The notes under the pieces are model-generated. The model was given only the letters and a program-made list of their open reading frames with translations. It had not been told where the DNA came from and did no database searches. From Bacillota bacterium (GTDB lineage: Bacteria; Bacillota; Clostridia; Christensenellales; Aristaeellaceae): a DNA stretch of 13,377 nucleotides. The DNA lies in contig JAEZHM010000161.1 in assembly GCA_023416585.1 (NCBI GenBank), positions 1 to 13,377 on the forward strand. Direction: 5' to 3'. The translations under genes and the position numbers were made by a program. Every line of letters begins with the position of its first letter. Within the stretch, counting starts at the first letter, position 1. Shown in pieces: positions 1 to 6,727 of this stretch.

Positions 1-2
1 CC

Positions 3-341
3 GAAACCCTGTTCCCACCCAGGGAAGCTCTGCGGCATGGCACATTGTTTCCCGGCCTGTTTATACCCACCGGGGAGGCATCCTCCTTACCCAAGTCGGC
101 AACCCTCACCCATGCCATCCCCTTTGCCGCCTGGGAAATGCGGCTTTACCTGAACACCCACCCATGCGATAGAAAGGCGCTGGCTTTATATCACGGTTAT
201 TGTGAGCGCTGCCCCGGCGGTTATGGCTATCTGGCCTGTGCTCTCTATGGTAGCCGAAAGGATTCATGCCCCCTGTGCTGGAACTGGGTGGAAGGCCCCT
301 GGCCTTGGGAGATTCCCCCCACCGCCGGAAAGGAGGCCTGA
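3..341 (+). CDS. Spore coat protein, CotJA-CotJB fused frame (5' end cut by window)
   Basis: One open frame enters from the window edge and runs to TGA at 339-341. Its first part, FPPREALRHGTLFPGLF, matches the conserved C-terminal segment of CotJA (FxPxxALxxGTLFPxLY). About 25 residues later comes the CotJB signature LYLNTHPCDRKAL, and the C-terminus WNWVEGPWPWE is the typical CotJB ending. In Bacillus cotJA and cotJB are separate small genes of about 80-90 codons. Here no stop codon and no ATG separate the two parts. The only alternative start, TTG at 45, lies inside the CotJA motif and would make no sense for CotJB, so I read this as a fusion. CotJ proteins are made in the mother cell and sit in the inner spore coat. 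Translation of cotJC begins 2 bases after the stop, indicating coupling. Family assignment is firm; the fusion is an inference because the 5' end is missing. Confidence 0.8.
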   Translation, partial: ETLFPPREALRHGTLFPGLFIPTGEASSLPKSATLTHAIPFAAWEMRLYLNTHPCDRKALALYHGYCERCPGGYGYLACALYGSRKDSCPLCWNWVEGPWPWEIPPTAGKEA

Positions 342-343
342 AC

Positions 344-877
344 ATGTGGCTATATCAGAAGCAATTGCCCTATCCGGTCAATGTAAAGAAGCAGAACCTA
401 TCGCTTGCCCGCATTATACTGACCCAGTGCGGTGGTCCTGAAGGTGCCTGGCTGGCCGCCTTAAGCTATCTGAACCAACGGCATAGCATGCCCAGGAAAG
501 AAGCCAAGGCGCTACTCACCGATCTTGCCACCGAGGAGCTGGCACACGGAGAAATGCTAAGCGCCCTTCTGTATCAGCTTACAGGCAGGCTTCCGGCGGA
601 CGAGAGGCGGGAACTGGCAATTGAGGCCTGGCCGGCCAGCCTCGAAACGCCTTCCATCCCCGGTTCCGGCTTTCCCGACTGCGTAGACCCTACCGCATGC
701 CTTTATGCGGACCTTGCCTCTGAACGCCAATCGCGGCGTGCTTTCGAGCGTGTACTTCCCCACTGCGATGACCCGGATGCCTGCGGTGTGCTTCGCTTTT
801 TGCGCCAACGGGAAATCGTGCATGAGCAGCGGCTGCTTGAAGCGCTAAGGCTGGTGCAAAACGCACCGGAAGACTGA
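344..877 (+). CDS. cotJC: Spore coat protein CotJC, manganese catalase family
   Basis: The 177-residue product starts MWLYQKQLPYPVNV, the usual CotJC opening. The ATG at 344 is preceded by AAAGGAGG at 329-336; an in-frame ATG at 266 lies inside the upstream gene and is not the start. The protein belongs to the ferritin-like manganese catalase family (two Mn ions, hydrogen peroxide to water and oxygen). Candidate metal ligands keep the family spacing: E33, E65 and H68 (EELAH), E127 (ASERQ) and H160 (REIVH), with 32, 3, 62 and 33 residue steps. It is slightly shorter than typical CotJC proteins of about 190 residues. The gene lies 2 bases after the CotJAB frame and is followed by a strong terminator, so it is the last gene of the cotJ operon. 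In Bacillus this operon is transcribed by sigma-E; its promoter would be upstream of this window. Confidence 0.93.
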   Translation: MWLYQKQLPYPVNVKKQNLSLARIILTQCGGPEGAWLAALSYLNQRHSMPRKEAKALLTDLATEELAHGEMLSALLYQLTGRLPADERRELAIEAWPASLETPSIPGSGFPDCVDPTACLYADLASERQSRRAFERVLPHCDDPDACGVLRFLRQREIVHEQRLLEALRLVQNAPED

Positions 878-892
878 TTCCCTTCTCCAACT

Positions 893-929
893 AAAAAGCG
901 GCGCTCCGAACCCGGAGCGCCGCTTTTTT
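893..929. terminator. Bidirectional intrinsic terminator between cotJC and foldase gene
   Basis: An A-run, then an 11-bp GC-rich stem (GCGGCGCTCCG at 898-908 pairing with 913-923), an AACC loop and six T residues (924-929). The A-run on the left gives a T-run on the opposite strand, so it can stop both cotJC (+) and the convergent lipoprotein gene (-), whose stop is at 942. Confidence 0.93.
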
Positions 930-941
930 ATGAACTTGCCA

Positions 942-2288
942 TTACTTCATGTTGTCCTTGTATACCTTCACACTGGACTGCGCAACCCACTCATCCACCT
1001 TGGCGGTATACGCATCGTCCTGCAAGCCGGTCAGCAGCTCGGAGGAGATCTTCTCCTTCACCGTATCCAATGGAACGGCGCCTTCAGCTATGTCAGATAC
1101 ATATTTGATGATATGGATGCCGCTTTGACCGCGGACGGCGGGGCTCACATCACCCACCTGCTTGAGCGCCATGGCGGCCTGTGTGAATGCCGGATCAAAG
1201 GAAGCAAAGCCTTCGCACACGGCATAGCCCATTTCCTTCCTGGGAGAAGTCTGCATGCCGGGGTCCTCGCCATAGGTTTCCATCAAGGCGTCGAAATCTT
1301 CCCCTGCGGTGATTTTGCCAAGCACTTCATCCACCGTGGGCACAAGTTTCGCGTATGCATCTTCCAGCGCCTTGTCATACTGCGCCTGAAGATCGGCTTT
1401 CGCCTGCTCCAGGGCAGTTTTCTGAGCGTTCAGGTCCGTCCGCTTGGGATCATCCTGAGCGACGCCTTCTCCCAGCGCAGTGATGGATGAATCTACTGTG
1501 GAGATTTGTGTGGCCTTATCGCTGATCTGCGTTTGCAGGCTGGTCAGCGCTGTTTTCGTTTCATCCGGGAACTTGCGAAGAATATGCTTAACGTAGCGGT
1601 AGCCGGCTGGCGCGTAGTATACGTCAGCATTGCTGTTCACAGAGGAACCATAGGCGGAAAGATTGCTCTCATAAGTCGACTTTGCTTGCGCTACGCGGCT
1701 GTCATAGTCGCCCTTGATCTGCTCATCCGTTACGGTGATGCTCGACACGACAGAATCGCGCAGCTTTTTCTCTGTCGCCGTCGCCTTTTCATTTGCATAG
1801 TACCTGTCAAAAGCCGCGCCAAGCTCCGTCATTTTCTCTTGAATGGCGGTATCCAGCGCTTCGCCTTCCAGCTTGGTATCGGCAAAATAGTAGGCCTTTA
1901 CGGTCTCTTTGTCGGTATCAAGATTCTTTTGAGCCGTTTCTTGAATAGCTTTATCCTCTTCCGAAGTAAAGGTATCAAAGCCGAATTCTGTAACCTTTTT
2001 ATCTTTCACCAGTTGTTTGGTCAAGCCGGTGATAACATCATCTAGCGTCTGGGCGCGGACGGTTGCATCGTTGGGATCAAAGCTCATGCCGTAGCTGCTG
2101 TACATCTGGTACATATTGTAGAGCTGATTTTGCAGCGCGTAGCTCACCTGAATCTTTGTGATGGTCTTGTCCCCTAATTGAATGATAGGGGTCGCGTCAT
2201 CCACCGCCTGATCCTTTTCCACCAAAGCACAGCCTGTCAAAAGCAGCGCCGCGGCCAGCATGAAGGCCAGTATTGCCTTTTTGCGCAT
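942..2288 (-). CDS. PrsA/SurA-like peptidyl-prolyl isomerase lipoprotein
   Basis: 448 residues. An N-terminal signal peptide ends in the lipobox LLTGC (Cys20), so the protein should be lipid-anchored outside the membrane, where PrsA-type foldases help secreted proteins fold. Residues about 30-225 are a long helical region like the SurA/PrsA N-terminal chaperone domain. The parvulin (PpiC) domain opens with YRYVKHILRKF at 230-240 (His235) and closes with SGIHIIKYVSD at 389-399 (His392). Between the first strand and the GEDFDALMETYGEDPG helix lies an insert of about 80 residues (241-320) that looks like a two-helix coiled coil. The protein is much longer than Bacillus PrsA (about 290 residues). 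ATG at 2288 has AGGAGA 6-7 bases upstream and a sigma-A promoter at 2333-2361. It converges on cotJC across the shared terminator. Family is clear; orthology to PrsA itself is less certain. Confidence 0.88.
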   Translation of the reverse strand: MRKKAILAFMLAAALLLTGCALVEKDQAVDDATPIIQLGDKTITKIQVSYALQNQLYNMYQMYSSYGMSFDPNDATVRAQTLDDVITGLTKQLVKDKKVTEFGFDTFTSEEDKAIQETAQKNLDTDKETVKAYYFADTKLEGEALDTAIQEKMTELGAAFDRYYANEKATATEKKLRDSVVSSITVTDEQIKGDYDSRVAQAKSTYESNLSAYGSSVNSNADVYYAPAGYRYVKHILRKFPDETKTALTSLQTQISDKATQISTVDSSITALGEGVAQDDPKRTDLNAQKTALEQAKADLQAQYDKALEDAYAKLVPTVDEVLGKITAGEDFDALMETYGEDPGMQTSPRKEMGYAVCEGFASFDPAFTQAAMALKQVGDVSPAVRGQSGIHIIKYVSDIAEGAVPLDTVKEKISSELLTGLQDDAYTAKVDEWVAQSSVKVYKDNMK

Positions 2289-2332
2289 GAAATTCTCTCC
2301 TATTCTTTACGCGAGTTCAAGTCGCTTTTGTT

Positions 2333-2361
2333 ATTATACTAAACTCCATTTAAATCGGCAA
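2333..2361 (-). promoter_or_regulatory. Sigma-A promoter of the foldase lipoprotein gene
   Basis: On the minus strand, TTGCCG (2361-2356), a 17-base spacer, then a perfect TATAAT (2338-2333). The predicted transcript starts near 2326, about 40 bases before the ATG at 2288. It lies in the 116-base gap after the Ppx/GppA gene, so the lipoprotein gene can be transcribed apart from the sporulation operon. No hairpin terminator is visible in the gap. Confidence 0.82.
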
Positions 2362-2404
2362 GCGACTGTTCGATAAAATATTGTGAACTTTTTGTTTTGT
2401 TTGC

Positions 2405-3313
2405 CTATAAAGCCGATCCGGACATATTTTTTTGCTTTAAATATCCATCCAAGTTGCCAAATTCCGACACTTCCATGGATGTTATGCTCAACTGCCGCAT
2501 GCTCTCAACCATAATAGCTGTGCCATGCACCATGATATCTGCCCGCTGGGGCTGCAGCCCAGGCAGCTTCAGCCTCTCGGCAAGGCTCATATCCGCCAGG
2601 CGAAAGAGCCATTTTTCCACCTGCTCCTTTTTTAGACAGAAGCCGTGAAGCTTTGCTTTCTCCGTCCAGGAGACGCCCTTGATCATACCAGCCAGAGCTG
2701 TGCTTGTCCCCCCGACGCCCACCCAGCTTTGCGGCAAGCCAACCTTTTGGAGCGGGCCAATCCCCTCATGCAATATTTCCTTCGCAACTTCCAAAACCCG
2801 TGGCAAATCTTTTGCGGAATGAATGGGATACATCCTGAATAACCGCACGGCACCCATTTGCAAACTCACGCCGCATTCTATGTTTGTGCCGCTGCCTATG
2901 ACATATTCCGTTGAACCGCCGCCAATGTCGATGACGCCGCAGCGCTCCCCGGAGGTTGAACCCAAAAACGAGAGCGCCGCTTCGCTTTCCCCGGAGCAGA
3001 TATCCAGTTCCAAACCCGTTTCCTTGCGGATGAGGCTGCTGAATTCCTGCTGATTCCCGGCATCGCGAACGGCGCTTGTGGCAAATAGAAATATCTTTTC
3101 CGATCTCAGGGTCATTGCTTTTTGCTGCATGACGCGCACCGCACTCAAAGTATGGTTCATGCTTTCATGGCTTAAGTTCCCGCTTTCATTCAATCCGCCA
3201 AACAGCCGCGTCCCTTCACGGTCCCGAAGGACCTCAAGGAACCTGCCACCCTGCACATCAGCCACCAGCATGCGGACGGAATTGGAGCCGATACCAATCA
3301 CTGCAGCCCGCAT
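2405..3313 (-). CDS. Ppx/GppA family phosphatase
   Basis: 302 residues with the ASKHA fold signature of exopolyphosphatase / guanosine pentaphosphate phosphohydrolase. Visible motifs are the phosphate-1 region AVIGIGSNSVRML (residues 4-16), the catalytic-glutamate region SGESEAALSFLG (107-118), the phosphate-2 motif VIDIGGGSTEYV (127-138) and the adenosine-type motif GVGGTSTALA. Family members hydrolyse polyphosphate or pppGpp in the cytoplasm. The usual DIGSNS Asp in phosphate-1 is Gly7 here (codon GGT), which could weaken metal binding. At 302 residues it is the short two-domain form common in Firmicutes, without the C-terminal HD extension of enterobacterial Ppx. I chose ATG 3313 because conserved sequence begins there and a G-rich AGGGGG site lies 7 bases upstream; an in-frame GTG at 3331 would add six residues. 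It follows divIC by 26 bases and is likely co-transcribed. Confidence 0.9.
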   Translation of the reverse strand: MRAAVIGIGSNSVRMLVADVQGGRFLEVLRDREGTRLFGGLNESGNLSHESMNHTLSAVRVMQQKAMTLRSEKIFLFATSAVRDAGNQQEFSSLIRKETGLELDICSGESEAALSFLGSTSGERCGVIDIGGGSTEYVIGSGTNIECGVSLQMGAVRLFRMYPIHSAKDLPRVLEVAKEILHEGIGPLQKVGLPQSWVGVGGTSTALAGMIKGVSWTEKAKLHGFCLKKEQVEKWLFRLADMSLAERLKLPGLQPQRADIMVHGTAIMVESMRQLSITSMEVSEFGNLDGYLKQKNMSGSAL

Positions 3314-3339
3314 ACCCCCACCCCCTATCACGATGCATT

Positions 3340-3690
3340 TTATGGCTTGTCCCCTTCCTGAACGACCTGAAGATTGGGAGACTCGCCTCCGGTTGTATAC
3401 AGTGCCTCCGGATTGGTGATGACAAAGCGGAGCTCTCCGGGCTTCAAATAGCCGTAGCGTGTTCTGGCTTCGTTTTCTATGTAAGCATCCGTGCCGGCAA
3501 CACTCAATTCTGCTTCCAGACTAAGCTTTTTATTTTGGATATTGCTTAGCTGAATACGGCTCTGGCTTTCCTGTTTTGCCATATTCGCAGTGCTGGACTG
3601 TATGTGGTTATTGGTAGCAACAAAGGCGATCCCAACCACCGCCAGCACCACAAACAAGGTCATGTAGCGAACACGGCGCGGCTTCATCAT
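3340..3690 (-). CDS. divIC: FtsB/DivIC-type septum formation initiator
   Basis: A small bitopic membrane protein: basic N-terminus MMKPRRVRY, one membrane segment (about 10-26), an extracellular helical coiled-coil region (about 30-62), then NEARTRYGYLKPGELRFVI at 73-91, the hallmark of DivIC/FtsB proteins. DivIC forms a complex with FtsL and DivIB in the divisome and is needed for vegetative and sporulation septa. Position between yabQ and a Ppx/GppA gene matches the conserved yabP-yabQ-divIC order of spore formers, which supports the name. ATG 3690 or the adjacent ATG 3687 is the likely start, with GGGAG at 3706-3702 as ribosome site; TTG 3708 would extend it by six codons but has no site upstream. 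116 residues is normal for the family. Confidence 0.87.
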   Translation of the reverse strand: MMKPRRVRYMTLFVVLAVVGIAFVATNNHIQSSTANMAKQESQSRIQLSNIQNKKLSLEAELSVAGTDAYIENEARTRYGYLKPGELRFVITNPEALYTTGGESPNLQVVQEGDKP

Positions 3691-3738
3691 GGCAAGGCCC
3701 ACTCCCAACGCAAATCGTTTTCTTATGTATTCGCTGTC

Positions 3739-4137
3739 TCACGCCTGTTTCCTGCCTTCCCGTGCCGATTTTCTGCGTTCCTTCCGCTCCCTTGCCCTGG
3801 CCATAGCCTGTTTGGTAGGTTCCATGATCCGCTTTTTGAAAAAGGCAATCATGCCGGAAATCAACCTGCGCAGGCCCAGCAGATAGACGACACCGCCGCA
3901 CACAAGACCCAGAAGGGCATATACCCGCAATTCATCCTGCCCAGTTATTACCAGTGCCAATGTCAGTGATGCTCCGGCCAGTAGGAAGAAGAATAAATCC
4001 GTTACGACTGCCCAGCCTTTTTTTCCTGACCGGCGCAACAAGCCCAATCCGTCATAGATGAGCCCCAGTCCAAGGCCCAAATATACCATGCCCAGAAATA
4101 TCCATGCCTGGCTTTGTGTTTCAAAAAATGGTGCCAT
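3739..4137 (-). CDS. yabQ: Spore cortex biosynthesis membrane protein YabQ
   Basis: 132 residues with three or four predicted membrane helices (about 10-27, 43-64, 72-90 and perhaps to 100), the family-like segment LRVYALLGLVCGGVVYLLGL, and a very basic tail (107-132) rich in Arg and Lys that should face the cytoplasm. YabQ is a mother-cell protein of the outer forespore membrane required for cortex formation in Bacillus. It follows yabP directly. ATG 4137 has AGGTGA five bases upstream, overlapping the yabP stop codon; a GTG at 4146 is an alternative start that would overlap yabP by four bases (GTGA). Either arrangement implies translational coupling. Assignment rests on size, topology and the yabP-yabQ-divIC order, since YabQ sequences diverge quickly. 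Confidence 0.85.
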   Translation of the reverse strand: MAPFFETQSQAWIFLGMVYLGLGLGLIYDGLGLLRRSGKKGWAVVTDLFFFLLAGASLTLALVITGQDELRVYALLGLVCGGVVYLLGLRRLISGMIAFFKKRIMEPTKQAMARARERKERRKSAREGRKQA

Positions 4138-4142
4138 AACCG

Positions 4143-4451
4143 TCACCTGAACATGCGGCCCAGAACATTTCCGCTCTTTTTCGACCTTCCACCCTCCTGA
4201 TAGGCGATGGCATCAATGCGCCCATCCATCACCAAGTTTCCATCCTCCAGGGTGAATTTGGCAATATGCAGGCTCTTGCCTGTGATCACCATCTCACCGC
4301 CGGATGTATCCAAAACAACCTCCTCCTCGTGAAAGCTTTTCACATCGCTGACTCCGGTCAAAACGGCACGGCTTCTGTTATCCAGGGAGACCCCATGAGG
4401 ACGAATGTCGCCCCCTGCCTGTTTCACATTCTCCTTGAACTGCTCCTTCAT
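4143..4451 (-). CDS. yabP: Sporulation protein YabP
   Basis: 102 residues, a usual size for YabP. The family pattern is clear: HGVSLDNRSRAVLTGVSDVKSF (19-40), EEEVVLDTSGGEMVITGKSLHI (42-63) and LVMDGRIDAIAY (73-84), forming a small beta-rich domain related to the YabP/YqfC family. YabP is a mother-cell sporulation protein; in Bacillus the yabP-yabQ pair is under sigma-E control. The ATG has an excellent site, AAAGGAGGG at 4466-4458, six bases upstream. It is the first gene of the minus-strand operon yabP-yabQ-divIC-ppx and diverges from bioY; the 145-base gap between them holds control elements for both. Confidence 0.93.
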   Translation of the reverse strand: MKEQFKENVKQAGGDIRPHGVSLDNRSRAVLTGVSDVKSFHEEEVVLDTSGGEMVITGKSLHIAKFTLEDGNLVMDGRIDAIAYQEGGRSKKSGNVLGRMFR

Positions 4452-4482
4452 ATTTTACCCTCCTTTACCAAGGCTCTCTCCC

Positions 4483-4491
4483 ATATGTATG
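4483..4491 (-). promoter_or_regulatory. Possible sigma-E -10 box for yabP
   Basis: The minus strand reads CATACATAT about 31-40 bases before the yabP start, close to the sigma-E -10 consensus CATACANT (7 of 8). At the expected 14-base distance I see no good -35 element; GTATACTT lies 19 bases away. The call rests on one box plus the known sigma-E control of yabP in Bacillus, so it is weak. Confidence 0.3.
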
Positions 4492-4522
4492 CCGTTTTTT
4501 CTCCGGAAAGAAGTATACTGAC

Positions 4523-4551
4523 TTGACGCATACATTCTTTCACGGTATAAT
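4523..4551 (+). promoter_or_regulatory. Sigma-A promoter of bioY
   Basis: TTGACG (4523-4528), a 17-base spacer and a perfect TATAAT (4546-4551). The predicted start near 4558 falls inside the BirA operator that begins three bases after the -10 box. Confidence 0.9.
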
Positions 4552-4553
4552 TG

Positions 4554-4583
4554 CGTAAACCATTTATCATTATTCGGTTTACG
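4554..4583 (+). promoter_or_regulatory. BirA (biotin repressor) operator for bioY
   Basis: An inverted repeat CGTAAACC (4554-4561) and GGTTTACG (4576-4583) with a 14-base gap. This fits the BirA operator type (T)TGTAAACC-N14-16-GGTTTACA known from biotin genes of many bacteria. It starts three bases after the -10 box, covers the transcription start, and its right half runs into the GGAGG ribosome site at 4583-4587, so bound biotinyl-AMP-BirA would block transcription. The birA gene itself is not in this window. Confidence 0.88.
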
Positions 4584-4596
4584 GAGGACTGATATC

Positions 4597-5142
4597 GTGC
4601 AGCAAAAGACAAAGTACCTGGCTCTTTCCGCCGTATGCGCGGCCCTGATGGCCGTTGGCGCTTATTTGCGGTTTCCCCTTCCCTTTCTTGCTGTGCAGTT
4701 TACCACCCAGGTGTTTTTTCTGCTGGTTACAGGGCTGATCTTGCCTCCCGCCTACAGTGCGGGAGCACTTGCTGCCTATGTTATGCTTGGTCTTATCGGC
4801 TTTCCTGTCTTTTCACAGGGGAGCGGACCACAAACGGTGCTTGCCCCGAACTTCGGGTATCTGCTGGGTTTTGTTTTTTCCGCATTTGTTACTGCATTCC
4901 TCCGCAAAAAGTGGAAGGGCCGGCGGTTTTCCTATCTGTTTTCAGCTATAGCGGGTGTGTTTGCCGTATATGTGATAGCGCTGCCCTATGTGGCGCTGCT
5001 GGCATCCTTGTACCAGTCAAGACCTATAGCCCTGGGTTCTCTTTTAAGCGCTTATTTCCTGGCGTTTTTACCCCTGGATCTCATAAAAGCGGCAGGAGCC
5101 GCAGCCGTAGCCCGGCAGGTCAGCAAGGCGCTGCGGATATAA
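4597..5142 (+). CDS. bioY: Biotin transporter BioY
   Basis: 181 residues, almost entirely membrane-embedded (about six helices), the S component of the energy-coupling-factor biotin importer. The family segment LGLIGFPVFSQGSGPQTVLAPNFGYLLGF-like region is at about 64-92, and the C-terminal LPLDLIKAAGAAAVA at about 158-172 matches the usual FxPGDxxKxxxA motif. The start is GTG 4597, with GGAGG at 4583-4587 nine bases upstream; no better ATG is present. It stands alone, without ecfA or ecfT genes beside it, so it probably shares a common ECF module encoded elsewhere. The promoter carries a BirA operator, so expression should rise when biotin is scarce. A terminator follows immediately. Confidence 0.94.
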   Translation: MQQKTKYLALSAVCAALMAVGAYLRFPLPFLAVQFTTQVFFLLVTGLILPPAYSAGALAAYVMLGLIGFPVFSQGSGPQTVLAPNFGYLLGFVFSAFVTAFLRKKWKGRRFSYLFSAIAGVFAVYVIALPYVALLASLYQSRPIALGSLLSAYFLAFLPLDLIKAAGAAAVARQVSKALRI

Positions 5143-5143
5143 A

Positions 5144-5180
5144 AAAACGGCTCCTCCGCATATTGCAGAGGAGCCGTTTT
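5144..5180. terminator. Bidirectional intrinsic terminator between bioY and secreted protein gene
   Basis: AAAA then a 9-bp stem CGGCTCCTC (5148-5156) pairing with GAGGAGCCG (5168-5176), with a small inner stem GCA/TGC in the loop, then TTTT. The flanking A and T runs make it work in both directions. It begins two bases after the bioY stop and lies ten bases from the end of the convergent gene at 5190. Confidence 0.93.
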
Positions 5181-5189
5181 ACTAATCAT

Positions 5190-6710
5190 TCAGCCTACAG
5201 TGTCCGGCGTGTTCTGAATCAAAGGGGTCAAACTTGTGAGCAGCTGTAAAAGGCCGGGCTTGCTTAAAAACTCTGTCAGCAAAACACTTAGCTGTGCCGA
5301 GGACATACTCTCCATCTTTTCAGCCGCAGCGATATCCACCAGACTGAAGTTCCATGGCGGCGTTGTTTTGAACTGGCCGTTAATCTTCCAATCGGCTGCT
5401 CCGCTAACAACATGTACTTCGGCCTTAAGGGATGTGGCTGCGTTGCGCGCCTGCCCGCTGGAAAGCTGCATGGACCCTGCCAACTGAACCGGTTCCGTCA
5501 AAACGTACATCGCCTTGATTGCATCCGTCACCTCTTGGTTTAGATGGCTCCAGTCTGGTGTGAGGCTGACTGTAAGCGTATAGTTTTCTAAGCTCTTTCC
5601 ATCTGCATCCGTTGACAGCGTTGTAACGTATGCAGCCTGGTAGGAAACCGACAGCGCTTTGCCCATGTACTTCGGTGTGACAGAATCCACCTGCCAGTTG
5701 GGCATTTCCGCGGGAAGATAGCGTATAACGCCCGAATAGTTAACGGTGTCCGGCTGTACGGCTGCGGGCTTCAGTGCGGTGATTTGCAGAGTCCCTTCCT
5801 CCGATGTAAGGGCGCAGTCCAGCAAATCACCCTCAGCCACCGCCTTGCTTGTGAAGGACATCTGTTTCATTCCGCCGGCTGTGCCATTTAAAGGCAGCTT
5901 AAGCGACGTTTCCAGAAGCTGGCCTGTGGTAGTCACACGGCGCAGCATCGTGATTTCACCCTCAAGCGGCAACGCATCCACCGCGGTAAAGTAAAAGCTT
6001 TGCAGCGCCGGATTCAGGTACAGGTTGGCTTGATCCTGGGTCATTTTTGACCACAGAAGCGGCAGCAGTGTTTTATCGGCTAGAAGATCCACCATCAATT
6101 GCTTCAATTCCGCCTTGAGGGCGGTTGCGGGAATGTGGTAGACGCCTTTTATGAACGACACGCCGTTTGTGTCCTTTTCCAGCGCCGAAGGCTCGGCAAA
6201 CCCCTGCATCCACAAATCGATCTTTGTCAAATAAGGTACGGCAGCTTCATTCAGCTTTGCGGCCTCTTCCTCATTCTCAGGGGAAAGGATATTCCATAAA
6301 GCCGAATACAGGGACGTTTGCCACCCCCCCGTTTCTCCGGCCAATATACGGTTTACTATTGATTCCCAGCCGCCTGTGATGCTGTACAGCTTTCCGGATG
6401 TAAGAAAAGCATCCAGCGCCAGCGCGCCATCCTGTTCATACAGAGCAATTTTCGCCATCTCTCCGCCACCGTTTTTTAGCGACAGCGCAAGCTGGCTTTG
6501 CTCTTTTTGCTGTATATACTGCGTGTCCAAGGAAAGCCCATCAAACCCCGCAAGCCCGGATACCGTAACGGTGCCCTTCAGCCCGGACCCGGCATCCATT
6601 TGCTTTAGCATTTTGCTCATAAGCGCGGATTCCGCGTAGGCTCCCGCCGTCAGCACAGGCGTAACAGCCAACAGGATTGCAGCCACCAGCCCCAACCAAC
6701 GCTTTTTCAT
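5190..6710 (-). CDS. Large secreted protein of unknown function (paralogue A)
   Basis: 506 residues. I do not recognise a named family. A clear signal peptide, MKKRWLGLVAAILLAVTPVL followed by TAGAYA, predicts cleavage after Ala26 and export. No membrane segment follows. The mature part alternates short beta-strand-like stretches (45-110, 245-300, 320-450) with a helical middle (about 125-240) and ends in an amphipathic helical tail (458-500) after a PPW motif (451-453). The layout parallels the protein encoded just upstream (6728-8179), suggesting an old duplication. The start is ATG 6710, preceded by GGGAGG; the open frame extends further upstream but that part overlaps the upstream gene and lacks coding character. 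The genes are 17 bases apart, so they are probably co-transcribed. There are no obvious catalytic motifs; a lipid-carrier or structural envelope role is only a guess. Confidence 0.82.
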   Translation of the reverse strand: MKKRWLGLVAAILLAVTPVLTAGAYAESALMSKMLKQMDAGSGLKGTVTVSGLAGFDGLSLDTQYIQQKEQSQLALSLKNGGGEMAKIALYEQDGALALDAFLTSGKLYSITGGWESIVNRILAGETGGWQTSLYSALWNILSPENEEEAAKLNEAAVPYLTKIDLWMQGFAEPSALEKDTNGVSFIKGVYHIPATALKAELKQLMVDLLADKTLLPLLWSKMTQDQANLYLNPALQSFYFTAVDALPLEGEITMLRRVTTTGQLLETSLKLPLNGTAGGMKQMSFTSKAVAEGDLLDCALTSEEGTLQITALKPAAVQPDTVNYSGVIRYLPAEMPNWQVDSVTPKYMGKALSVSYQAAYVTTLSTDADGKSLENYTLTVSLTPDWSHLNQEVTDAIKAMYVLTEPVQLAGSMQLSSGQARNAATSLKAEVHVVSGAADWKINGQFKTTPPWNFSLVDIAAAEKMESMSSAQLSVLLTEFLSKPGLLQLLTSLTPLIQNTPDTVG

Positions 6711-6727
6711 CGTACATCCCTCCCCGG

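Noticed and set aside
930..2045. Two plus-strand open frames of 186 and 179 codons opposite the foldase gene
   Set aside because: They are antisense to a gene with clear lipobox and parvulin motifs; no ribosome sites or recognisable domains.
4635..5249. Plus-strand open frame of about 200 codons overlapping bioY
   Set aside because: A shifted frame of bioY that runs through its terminator; BioY motifs, promoter, operator and ribosome site all fit the other frame.
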